Both the position numbers and the translations under genes were made by a program. Shown here piece after piece: positions 31,501-39,269 of a stretch of 39,775 nt of DNA; position 1 is the stretch's first letter, and every line of letters starts with the position of its first letter. The notes below the pieces were generated by a model, which saw only the letters and a list, made by a program, of their open reading frames with translations, had not been told where the DNA came from and did not search any database. This stretch comes from Methylobacterium frigidaeris (GTDB lineage Bacteria; Pseudomonadota; Alphaproteobacteria; Rhizobiales; Beijerinckiaceae), in the NCBI RefSeq assembly GCF_022179185.1, contig NZ_BPQJ01000056.1:1-39775 (forward strand). Direction: 5' to 3'.

Positions 31501-32880
31501 ATGCGCGCCAATTCCCTGATCGAGCTCGACCGCGACCATCTCATCCACCCGGTGATCTCGTGGAAGGGTCACGAGGCGCGCGGCGCCACGGTGCTGCAAT
31601 CGGCGGAGGGCGCGTACCTGACCGACGCCGAAGGCCACACCCTGCTCGACGGGTTCTCGGGCCTGTGGTGCGTGAATGTCGGGTACGGCCACGACTCGAT
31701 CGTCGAAGCGGCAGCCGAGCAGATGCGGCGGCTGCCCTACGCCACCGGCTACTTCCACTTCTCGAGCGAGCCGGCGATCCGGCTCGCCGCCCGCCTCGCC
31801 GAATTGGCGCCCGGCGACCTCAACCACGTCTACTTCACCCTCGGCGGCTCGGACGCGGTCGATTCGGCGGTGCGGTTCATCCGCTACTACTACAACGTCA
31901 CCGGCCGGCCAGCGAAGAAGCACATGATCGCCCTGGAGCGGGGCTATCACGGCTCCTCGACCATCGGCGCTGGGCTGACGGCGATTCCGGCCTTCCACGA
32001 CGGCTTCGACGCGCCGACCCCGCTCCAGCACCACATCCCCTCGCCCTATCCCTACCGCAACCCGGCCGGCGACGACGACGCGGCGGTGATCGCCGCCTCG
32101 GTGGCGGCGCTGAGGGCCAAGGTCGAGGAACTCGGGGCCGACACCGTCGCGGCGTTCTTCGCCGAGCCGATCCAGGGCTCGGGCGGCGTGATCGTGCCGC
32201 CGGACGGCTGGCTGAAGGCGATGCGCGAGACTGCTCGCGACCTCGACATCCTGTTCGTCGCCGACGAGGTCATCACGGGCTTCGGCCGCACCGGCCCGCT
32301 CTTCGGCGTCGAGCATGACGGCGTGGTCCCGGACCTGATGACCACCGCCAAGGGCCTCACCGCGGGCTACAGCCCGATGGGCGCGGTGCTGCTCTCCGAC
32401 CGGATCTACCGCGCCATCGCGGACAATGCCCCTGCGGATAAGCCGATCGGCCACGGCTTCACCTACTCGGCCCACCCGGTCAGCGCCGCGGTCGGCCTCG
32501 AGGTCCTGCGCCTCTACACCGAGGGCGGCCTCCTGGAGAACGGCCGCCGGGCGGGCGGGCGGTTCACCGCGGGCCTCAGGCGCCTGGCCGACCATCCCCT
32601 CGTCGGCGACGTGCGGGTGCGGGGCCTGCTCGCCGGAATCGAGCTCGTCACGAACAAGGCGGCGCGCACGAAGCCGTCAGCCGATCTCGGCATCTCCGGC
32701 CACCTCGCCCGCTTCGGCTACAAGAACGGCGTGATCTTCCGCGCCTTCGCGGACGACATCGTCGGCTTCGCGCCGCCGCTCTGCTGCACCGACGAGGACA
32801 TCGACACCCTGCTCGCCCGGTTCGAGCGGACGCTGAACGACGTCCTCGACGTCGCCGACGTGCGCGCCGCGCTGGCGTGA
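31501..32880 (+). CDS. class III aminotransferase
   Basis: The protein has 459 residues. The pyridoxal lysine is Lys284 (TTAKGLTAGYSPMGAV), with Asp255 (VADEVITGFGRTG) and GYHGSS in the cofactor site. The N-terminal LIHPVISWKGHEARG, the GFSGLWCVNVGYG motif and length suit the omega-amino acid:pyruvate group, which accepts beta-alanine, GABA, putrescine-type or taurine-type amines. GGAG lies about ten bases before the ATG. The tartrate dehydrogenase gene follows by 14 bases, so the two form an operon. Confidence 0.88.
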   Translation: MRANSLIELDRDHLIHPVISWKGHEARGATVLQSAEGAYLTDAEGHTLLDGFSGLWCVNVGYGHDSIVEAAAEQMRRLPYATGYFHFSSEPAIRLAARLAELAPGDLNHVYFTLGGSDAVDSAVRFIRYYYNVTGRPAKKHMIALERGYHGSSTIGAGLTAIPAFHDGFDAPTPLQHHIPSPYPYRNPAGDDDAAVIAASVAALRAKVEELGADTVAAFFAEPIQGSGGVIVPPDGWLKAMRETARDLDILFVADEVITGFGRTGPLFGVEHDGVVPDLMTTAKGLTAGYSPMGAVLLSDRIYRAIADNAPADKPIGHGFTYSAHPVSAAVGLEVLRLYTEGGLLENGRRAGGRFTAGLRRLADHPLVGDVRVRGLLAGIELVTNKAARTKPSADLGISGHLARFGYKNGVIFRAFADDIVGFAPPLCCTDEDIDTLLARFERTLNDVLDVADVRAALA

Positions 32881-32894
32881 GAAAGTTTTCGGAC

Positions 32895-33980
32895 ATGACC
32901 GAGAAGACCCGACACTACCGCATCGCGGTCATCCCCGGCGACGGCATCGGCAAGGAAGTGGTGCCGGAGGGCGTCCGCATCCTGGAAGCCGCGGCGGAGA
33001 CATTCGGCTTCCGCCTCGACCTGCAGCACCACGCCTTCGGCTCCTGCGACTACTACGCCGAGCACGGCACGATGCTGCCAGCGAACTGGAAGGAGTTGCT
33101 GACACCCACCGACGCGATCTTCTTCGGCGCCGTCGGCTGGCCGGCCACGGTGCCGGACCACGTCTCGCTCTGGGGCTCGCTGCTGCAGTTCCGGCGCGAG
33201 TTCGACCAGTACGTCAATCTGCGCCCGGTGCGGCTGATGCCGGGCGTGCCCTGCCCGCTCGCCGGCCGCGAGCCCGGCGACATCGACTTCTACGTCGTGC
33301 GCGAGAACACCGAGGGCGAGTATTCCTCGGTCGGCGGCACGATGTATCCGGGCACCGAGCGGGAGATCGTGATCCAGGAGACGGTGATGAGCCGCCACGG
33401 CGTCGACCGGATCCTGAAATTCGCCTTCGATCTCGCGCAGTCGCGGCCGAAGAAGCACCTGACCTCGGCCACCAAGTCGAACGGCATCGCCATCACGATG
33501 CCGTACTGGGACCAGCGGGTCGAGGCGATGGGCGAGCGCTACCCGGAGGTACGGCGCGACAAGTACCACATCGACATCCTGACCGCCCATTTCGTGCTGA
33601 ACCCCGACCGGTTCGACGTGGTGGTGGGCTCGAACCTGTTCGGCGACATCCTGTCGGATCTCGGCCCCGCCTGCACCGGCACGATCGGCATCGCGCCCTC
33701 CGCCAACATCAACCCGGAGGGGCGCTTCCCGTCGCTGTTCGAGCCCGTCCACGGCTCGGCGCCGGACATCGCGGGCCAGGGCATCGCCAACCCGGTCGGC
33801 CAGATCTGGACCGCCGCGATGATGCTGGAGCATCTCGGCGAGGTCGAGGCGGCCCACGCCATCGTGGCGGCGATCGAGACGGCGCTCCGCGACCCCGCCT
33901 CTCGCACCCGCGACCTCAAGGGCACGGCGACCACCCGCGAGGCGGCGGAGGCTGTGCTGCGGGCCTTCGCGGCGGGGTGA
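32895..33980 (+). CDS. tartrate dehydrogenase/D-malate dehydrogenase (TtuC/DmlA-like)
   Basis: The protein has 361 residues and is a member of the isocitrate/isopropylmalate dehydrogenase family. The opening YRIAVIPGDGIGKEV, the motif VVRENTEGEYSSVGG, NLFGDILSDLGP and the late EPVHGSAPDIAGQGIANP are typical of tartrate dehydrogenase/decarboxylase. The enzyme uses NAD and Mn or Mg to oxidise tartrate or D-malate. A GTG six codons earlier overlaps the aminotransferase stop, but the ATG at 32895 matches the family N-terminus. The pairing with an aminotransferase is not a standard tartrate pathway. Confidence 0.88.
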   Translation: MTEKTRHYRIAVIPGDGIGKEVVPEGVRILEAAAETFGFRLDLQHHAFGSCDYYAEHGTMLPANWKELLTPTDAIFFGAVGWPATVPDHVSLWGSLLQFRREFDQYVNLRPVRLMPGVPCPLAGREPGDIDFYVVRENTEGEYSSVGGTMYPGTEREIVIQETVMSRHGVDRILKFAFDLAQSRPKKHLTSATKSNGIAITMPYWDQRVEAMGERYPEVRRDKYHIDILTAHFVLNPDRFDVVVGSNLFGDILSDLGPACTGTIGIAPSANINPEGRFPSLFEPVHGSAPDIAGQGIANPVGQIWTAAMMLEHLGEVEAAHAIVAAIETALRDPASRTRDLKGTATTREAAEAVLRAFAAG

Positions 33981-34072
33981 GGAGCGTGATGGGCCGGATG
34001 CGGAGGCGCCCGGCCCGCCCGCGATGACGCGAGACGCGACATGGCATTGTCGTGCCGAACGAGGGCGCCGCG

Positions 34073-34330
34073 ATGAGAACCAGGAAGCCGGTCGGCCAGG
34101 GCGGGATGCGAGAGCGGGTCGAGATTCCCGTGGGCTCGGTTGCCGACGAAGCGCTCGGCTGGACCGAGCAGCATGCGCTGGATCTGGGGGAATCGGCGCT
34201 CGACGCGATGCTCCACCGGGCGGTACGGAAGGCTCTGGAGGATGCGAGCCCCGCCATTCCCGCCGGTCGGGTGTTCGAGGATTTGTGGCTCTTTCACGCG
34301 GAGCGCCTGAATGCCGCGGGTAGAGCCTAA
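34073..34330 (+). CDS. small hypothetical protein
   Basis: The protein has 85 residues from the ATG at 34073 (GAGGG seven bases upstream); a GTG at 34052 would add seven. It is predicted to be mostly helical and soluble, with an acidic stretch (EQHALDLGESALDAML) and a basic one (HRAVRKALED). I do not recognise it. It lies 92 bases downstream of the tartrate dehydrogenase gene on the same strand, so it may be transcribed with it. A real gene is plausible because of the ribosome site and even composition. Confidence 0.5.
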   Translation: MRTRKPVGQGGMRERVEIPVGSVADEALGWTEQHALDLGESALDAMLHRAVRKALEDASPAIPAGRVFEDLWLFHAERLNAAGRA

Positions 34331-34391
34331 AACCATCAGGTTTCCGCCGAATGGAGCCCGCAAAGGCAATCGGCTGAGGCACGGGAGTTTC

Positions 34392-34415
34392 CCTCTCCCC
34401 GCGGGCGGGGAGAGG
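34392..34415. repeat. hairpin, CCTCTCCCC family
   Basis: CCTCTCCCCGC and GCGGGGAGAGG can pair over up to 11 bases with a tight GG turn. It lies between convergent genes (the 85-residue protein and rhodanese) and resembles the hairpin at 26764. It may mark a transcript end. Confidence 0.55.
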
Positions 34416-34455
34416 CGACGCGCACGCCTCGTTGCTTGAATTCTGGTACCGACCC

Positions 34456-34866
34456 TTACCCTTCCGCCAACTCAAACCCCTCATCCACCCACCCGGTCAC
34501 TCCACCGATCATCACCTTCACCGGCAGCCCGAGTTCGGCGAGGTGCAGGGCGGCCTTGTCGGCGCCGTTGCAGTGGGGACCGGCGCAGTAGACGACGAAC
34601 AGGGTGCCAATGGGCCACTCGGCCATGCGCCTCGGCGTCATCTTGCCCCGCGGCAGGTTGAGGGCACCGGGGAGATGGCCCTTCGCGTAGAGGGCCGGCC
34701 CGCGCACGTCGAGGAGCGCGAAGCCGGGCTCGCCGCCGGCAAAGGCGGCGTGCACGTCGGCGCAGTCGGTCTCTCGGCCGAGGCGGCGCGCGTAATGCGC
34801 CGCGACTTTGGCGGCGGACGCGGGCGGGACGGCGGTGACGGGATTCGACATCGTGGGGTTCGACAT
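34456..34866 (-). CDS. rhodanese-like sulfurtransferase domain protein
   Basis: The protein has 136 residues and a single rhodanese domain. LLDVRGPALYAKGHLPGALNLP (51-72) and the active-site Cys94 in VVYCAGPHCNGA mark the fold, with a second Cys99 nearby. It can carry a persulfide or arsenate-like group. The N-terminus has a near duplicate start (MSNPTMSNPV), so translation could begin at 34866 or 34851. It is divergent from a FtrA-type regulator, an arrangement that implies control by that protein. Confidence 0.88.
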   Translation of the reverse strand: MSNPTMSNPVTAVPPASAAKVAAHYARRLGRETDCADVHAAFAGGEPGFALLDVRGPALYAKGHLPGALNLPRGKMTPRRMAEWPIGTLFVVYCAGPHCNGADKAALHLAELGLPVKVMIGGVTGWVDEGFELAEG

Positions 34867-34954
34867 GACGGCTTCGCTTTCCTCTCGACCGCCTTATCCT
34901 GCGCCCTCCCCCGCTAGCCCGGGACTGGGCCGCCTGCCGTTCTGCGTCGAGATC

Positions 34955-35950
34955 GTGCCAAACCGCTCCGCCTTCCCGAGCACCCCGTCCGGCCCCCGCG
35001 TCGCGGTGCTGGCCTATGACGGCTTGTGCACTTTCGAGTTCGGCGTCGCCTACGAGGTGTTCGGGCTGCCGCGGCCGGAGGCGGGTCCGCTCTGGTACCG
35101 CTACGCCGTCTGCGCGGCGGAGCCCGGGCCGCTCAGGGCCGGGGGCGGCCTCACGGTCGCGGTCGAGGGCGGGCTGGAGGTGCTGGCGGAGGCCGACCTC
35201 GTCGTGGTGCCGGGCTGGCGGGCGATCGACGCGCCCGTCCCGCCGGACCTCGTCCGGTCCCTGCGCAACGCCCACGCCCGCGGCGCCCGGCTGATGTCGC
35301 TGTGCTCGGGCCTCGCGGTGCTGGCCGCGACCGGGCTCCTCGACGGTCGCCGGGCCACGACCCACTGGCGCTATGCCGGGACGATCGCGGCGCGCCACCC
35401 CGCCATCGCGCTCGATCCGGACGTGCTCTACGTCGACGAGGGCCGGATCCTGACCGCCGCCGGCAGCGCCGCCGGCATCGACCTGTGCCTCCACGTCGTG
35501 CGCGGCGATTTCGGGCCGGATCTCGCCAACAGGGTCGCGCGCCGCCTCGTCGTGCCGCCGCACCGGGAGGGCGGTCAGGCGCAGTTCATCGAGGCGCCGG
35601 TCCTGCGCGAGCGCGAGGCGGCCCGCCTCGGACCGGTGATCGACGCCATGCGGGCGGGCCTGAACGAGGACCGGCCGCTCGCCGCGATGGCCCGCCTCGC
35701 CGGCATGAGTCTGCGCACGTTCCAGCGCCGCTTCATCGCCGCGACCGGCCTGCCGCCGGGCGAGTGGATCATCGCCGAGCGGCTGCGCCTCGCCCGGGAG
35801 ATGCTGGAGCGGCCAGGATCCGTGTCGCTCGCCGACGTCGCCGAAGCGAGCGGCTTTCGCAATCCGGCCGGCCTCCGCCATCACTTCCGCAGCCGCCTCG
35901 GCACCAGTCCGGCGGCCTACCGGCGGAGCTTCGCCGGGCGCCGTCCCTAG
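34955..35950 (+). CDS. ftrA: FtrA-like AraC-family transcriptional regulator
   Basis: The protein has 331 residues from the GTG at 34955. A DJ-1/PfpI-type (GATase1-like) domain spans about 15-190 with RVAVLAYDGLCTFEFGVAYEVFG and the nucleophile-elbow SLCSGLAVLAATGLLDGR. Two AraC helix-turn-helix motifs follow (about 225-325, MSLRTFQRRFIAATGLPPGEW and VAEASGFRNPAGLRHHFRSRLG). This is the FtrA layout. The frame is open to an ATG at 34865 (361 residues), but that start would overlap the divergent rhodanese start and add a proline-rich stretch. Its stop shares a CTAG with the opposite stop of the histidine kinase. Confidence 0.87.
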   Translation: MPNRSAFPSTPSGPRVAVLAYDGLCTFEFGVAYEVFGLPRPEAGPLWYRYAVCAAEPGPLRAGGGLTVAVEGGLEVLAEADLVVVPGWRAIDAPVPPDLVRSLRNAHARGARLMSLCSGLAVLAATGLLDGRRATTHWRYAGTIAARHPAIALDPDVLYVDEGRILTAAGSAAGIDLCLHVVRGDFGPDLANRVARRLVVPPHREGGQAQFIEAPVLREREAARLGPVIDAMRAGLNEDRPLAAMARLAGMSLRTFQRRFIAATGLPPGEWIIAERLRLAREMLERPGSVSLADVAEASGFRNPAGLRHHFRSRLGTSPAAYRRSFAGRRP

Positions 35951-38436
35951 CTCGCCGGCGCGGCCCGGCGCTGCCGCTGTCCGATCGCGCTCGCCAGCAT
36001 GCGCGAGAGCTGCTCGGCCGAGTACGGCTTGTGCAGCAGCGGAAAGCCGTGGGAGCCCTCCTGCGCCAGCACGTGGCTGTAGCCGGAGGTGAGGATCACC
36101 GGCAGGCCGGGATGGCGCCGGCGCAAGGCCTTGCCGAGTTCGATGCCGCCCATGCCGGGCATCACCACGTCGGAGAACACCGCGTCGTAGCCGGCATCCT
36201 GCGCCAGCACGTCGAGGGCGGCCTCGGCGTTGGTGACCCAGGTGGCGACGTAGCCGAGGTCGTTGAGGATCTGCGCGGCGAAGCGGCCGACCCCGACATT
36301 GTCCTCGACGAGGAGCACCCGCTGCCCGGCCCGGGCCGGCGCCAGGCCCTCGTCCGCGGGCGCCGGCCGATCCGGATCGACGGGGGCCGGCACCTCGGGC
36401 AGGTAGAGGACGAAGGTGGAGCCCACGCCCAAGCGGCTCGTCACGTCGACGTCGCCGCCGGACTGCTTGGCGAAGCCGAACACCTGGCTCAAGCCCAAGC
36501 CCGTGCCCTTGCCGACCTCCTTGGTGGTGAAGAACGGCTCAAAGATCTTGTCGATCACCGCCGGCGTCATGCCGGTGCCGGTGTCGGTGAGCGAGATCGC
36601 CGCGAAGGGCCCGGTCGCGGCGGCGTGGCCGCGGATCTCGGGCTTCTGCGCCCCGCACGTCACGCCGAGGGTCAGCGTGCCCTCGCCCTCCATCGCGTCG
36701 CGGGCATTGACTGCCATGTTGATCAGCGCGGTCTCGAACTGACTCAGGTCGGCGCGCACGAAGCACGGCCGGTCGGGGGCCTGCGTCACCACGCGGATGC
36801 GCGCGCCCGTGACGGTGTCGAGCATGTCGGCCACGCCCTGGAGGCGGGCGACGACGTCGAACACCTCCGGCGCCAGGGTCTGGCGGCGGGCGAAGGCGAG
36901 GAGCTGGCCGGTGAGCTTGGCGGCGCGATCGACCGTGTCGGACACCGCATCGAGGTAGCGCGCCTTGCGCGCCTCCGGCAGCTCCGGCCGGCGCAGGAAA
37001 TCCACCGACGAGCGGATGATGGTGAGCAGGTTGTTGAAGTCGTGCGCCACGCCCCCGGTCAGCTGGCCCACCGCCTCCATCTTCTGCGACTGCCGCAGCG
37101 CCTCCTCGGCCTGGAGCAGGCGCTGCGCCCGCTCGCGCTGCTCGGTGACGTCGCGGGCGACGCAGTACAGGTTGCCCTCGAACGGCACCGCCCGCCACGA
37201 CAGGGTGCGGTAGGCCCCGCCCCGGGTGCGGAACCGGTTCTCGAACGACGTGGTCGGCTCGCCGGTGCCGAGGCGCCGGATCTCGGTCCGGGTCCGGTCC
37301 TGGTCCTCCGGGTGCTCGAGCCAAGTGGAGGTGCGCCCCACCACTTCCTCGGGCTGCCAGCCCAGGATCGCCGTCCAGGCCGGGTTGACGCTGAGCCAGA
37401 CGCCATGGGCATCGGCCACGCCCAGCATGTCGCGGCTCACCTGCCAGATCCGGTCGCGCTCGGCGGTGCGGGCCGCGACCTGGCGCTCGAGGGTCTCGTT
37501 GAGGCCGCGCAAGGCCTCCTCGAGCCGCCGCCGGGCGGTGATGTCGTTGAACAGGATCGCGACGTGGCGGGCCTCCGGCGGGTCGACCCGGAAGGCGTGC
37601 ACCTCGTACCAGCGCTCGCCGAGGGCCTGGGCCGGCTGGACGAAGCGCATCGGCTCGCCGGTCAGCGCCACCCGGCCGTAGAGGTCGAACCAGTGCTGCT
37701 CGTGATCAGGGGCGAGATCGCGCATCCAGCGCCCGGCCGCGTCCTCGAGGCCGGTCTGGCGCGCGAAGGCCGGGTTCACCTCGAGGAAGCGGTAATCCTC
37801 GGCCCGTCCCTCCGCGCCGAAGCGCAGGGCGATGACGCAGAAACCGGCATCGATCGCCTCGAACAGCGTGCGGTAGCGCGCCTCGCTGCGCCGCAGGGCC
37901 TCCTCGGCCTGCCGCCGGCCGGTGATGTCGATGATGAACTCGAAGCCGGTGCCGTCCTCGAGGCGGGTCGCCGCACACAGGCCCCAGAACCGCGAGCCGT
38001 CCCGCCGCAGGTACTCGCGCTCGGTCGAGTCCGAGCGGCCCCGCGCCTGGAGCTCGGCGATGACGCGCCGGGACACCGCCTGCCATTCCGGCGGCACCAG
38101 GGTGGCGGCCGTGAGAAGGCCCCGGGCCAGATCCTCGCGGCTGTAGCCGCTCATCGCCAGGAAGGTGTCGTTGGCCTCCAGCACCCGGCCGGCCATGTCG
38201 AAGACGATCGCCCCGACGGTCTCGATGTCGAGCGCGGCGCGCAGGCGTGGATCGACCAGAAGGCCGCCCTCGGCCAGGGGCCGACGCACCGCCGCAAGGG
38301 CCGCCCTCTCCAGGTCGAGTCTGGCCGCCTCGGCCGCCGCCTCAGCCTCGGCCCGCGCCTGCTGCGCCGCCGCCAGGGCGGTCCGCAACCGCTCGTTCTC
38401 CGCGACGAGGTCCGGGACGTGTCCGGGATCCGCCAT
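35947..38436 (-). CDS. triple-PAS hybrid sensor histidine kinase
   Basis: The protein has 829 residues and no transmembrane helix. A coiled coil (about 10-50) comes first, then three PAS domains (about 68-175, 185-300 and 325-432). The HisKA phospho-acceptor is His465 (GGVAHDFNNLLT), the ATPase has NMAVNARDAM, DTGTGM and GKGTGLGLSQVFG, and a C-terminal receiver has Asp756 (FSDVVMPGMGG) and Lys803 (LLHKPY). A GGGAG precedes the ATG at 38436. It is a cytoplasmic sensor, perhaps of light, oxygen or redox state; none of the PAS domains shows a LOV GXNCRFLQ motif. No separate partner regulator is next to it. Confidence 0.9.
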   Translation of the reverse strand: MADPGHVPDLVAENERLRTALAAAQQARAEAEAAAEAARLDLERAALAAVRRPLAEGGLLVDPRLRAALDIETVGAIVFDMAGRVLEANDTFLAMSGYSREDLARGLLTAATLVPPEWQAVSRRVIAELQARGRSDSTEREYLRRDGSRFWGLCAATRLEDGTGFEFIIDITGRRQAEEALRRSEARYRTLFEAIDAGFCVIALRFGAEGRAEDYRFLEVNPAFARQTGLEDAAGRWMRDLAPDHEQHWFDLYGRVALTGEPMRFVQPAQALGERWYEVHAFRVDPPEARHVAILFNDITARRRLEEALRGLNETLERQVAARTAERDRIWQVSRDMLGVADAHGVWLSVNPAWTAILGWQPEEVVGRTSTWLEHPEDQDRTRTEIRRLGTGEPTTSFENRFRTRGGAYRTLSWRAVPFEGNLYCVARDVTEQRERAQRLLQAEEALRQSQKMEAVGQLTGGVAHDFNNLLTIIRSSVDFLRRPELPEARKARYLDAVSDTVDRAAKLTGQLLAFARRQTLAPEVFDVVARLQGVADMLDTVTGARIRVVTQAPDRPCFVRADLSQFETALINMAVNARDAMEGEGTLTLGVTCGAQKPEIRGHAAATGPFAAISLTDTGTGMTPAVIDKIFEPFFTTKEVGKGTGLGLSQVFGFAKQSGGDVDVTSRLGVGSTFVLYLPEVPAPVDPDRPAPADEGLAPARAGQRVLLVEDNVGVGRFAAQILNDLGYVATWVTNAEAALDVLAQDAGYDAVFSDVVMPGMGGIELGKALRRRHPGLPVILTSGYSHVLAQEGSHGFPLLHKPYSAEQLSRMLASAIGQRQRRAAPAS

Positions 38437-38635
38437 TCCTCTCCCACCCGCACGGGCGCCGCGCGGTCTCGAGCGCATCCGCCTCATCCCTTCGACCCCA
38501 TATAGCGGAGGCGGGCCCTCCGTCTCCACCCTCCCGCCCGCGACCATCGGCGTAGGTGGAGGCGCGCATTGCGGCGGGGTGGGGAAGGCCGCATATTTGG
38601 GTGCGGCCCCGCGACGGCGGGGCGCGGAGGCGTGC

Positions 38636-39115
38636 GTGACGATCCAACCAACCCGTTGCAGCAACGCGGCCCTGCGCCGGGCAACGCGCAGCGTCGGGCA
38701 ACTCTACGATGACGCCTTGGCGCCGAGCGGCCTGCGCACGACGCAGTACGGCCTGCTCGGCATGATCCGCCGCCTCGGCACCCCGACCATGGGCGAGCTG
38801 GCCGACGCGATGGTGATGGATCTCTCGGGACTGGCCCACACCCTCAAGCCCCTGACCCGCGACGGCTATGTCAGCGTGGTGCCGGACCCGCAGGACCGCC
38901 GGGCGCGGCGCATCGCCCTGACGCCGTCCGGCGCCGCCAAGCTCGCGGAGGCAACGCCGCTGTGGCGGGCGGCCCAGAACCGCTTCGAGGCCGTTTTCGG
39001 GCCGGAGCGGGCGGGCCTGCTCCGCGATCTGCTTCACGAGCTGGCGCTGCCGGATTTCCGGGCGGCGTTCGGAATGCTCGATCCCCCTCCGCACGGGAGG
39101 GATCGGGCGTCTTGA
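38636..39115 (+). CDS. MarR family transcriptional regulator
   Basis: The protein has 159 residues from the GTG at 38636 (GGAGG five bases upstream). The winged helix lies at about 35-105, with LGTPTMGELADAMVMDLSGLAHTLKPL and the wing DPQDRRARRIALTPSG, the MarR signature. It may repress its own or a neighbour gene in response to a small ligand. It is divergent from the hybrid kinase with a 199-base gap. No efflux or degradation gene is adjacent within the window. Confidence 0.87.
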   Translation: MTIQPTRCSNAALRRATRSVGQLYDDALAPSGLRTTQYGLLGMIRRLGTPTMGELADAMVMDLSGLAHTLKPLTRDGYVSVVPDPQDRRARRIALTPSGAAKLAEATPLWRAAQNRFEAVFGPERAGLLRDLLHELALPDFRAAFGMLDPPPHGRDRAS

Positions 39116-39164
39116 GCAGACTGGCGACGGCAGGCCGACGCTTCGTCCGCTTATATTCTGGGTG

Positions 39165-39207
39165 TGTCGCAGATTTTGCCGCAAAACCGGCAACCAGTTT
39201 TGCGACA
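39165..39207. repeat. nested inverted repeats between convergent genes
   Basis: TGTCGCA (39165) pairs with TGCGACA (39201); inside, TTTTGC-C-GCAAAA (39174-39186) and GCAAAAC with GTTTTGC (39181-39203) offer competing stems. The folds exclude each other. The site lies between the convergent MarR and chemotaxis receptor genes, so a bidirectional transcript end is likely. Confidence 0.55.
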
Positions 39208-39269
39208 TCTGCTTGGACCCGCTGAACGCTCGGCGCGAGCGGGCGCTCGATGGCCTTCGCGAACTGCCG

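Noticed and set aside
35026..38505. Plus-strand open frame of more than 1100 codons across the regulator and hybrid kinase
   Set aside because: It is a shadow of the FtrA-type gene (other frame) and of the kinase (other strand), with no recognisable domain.
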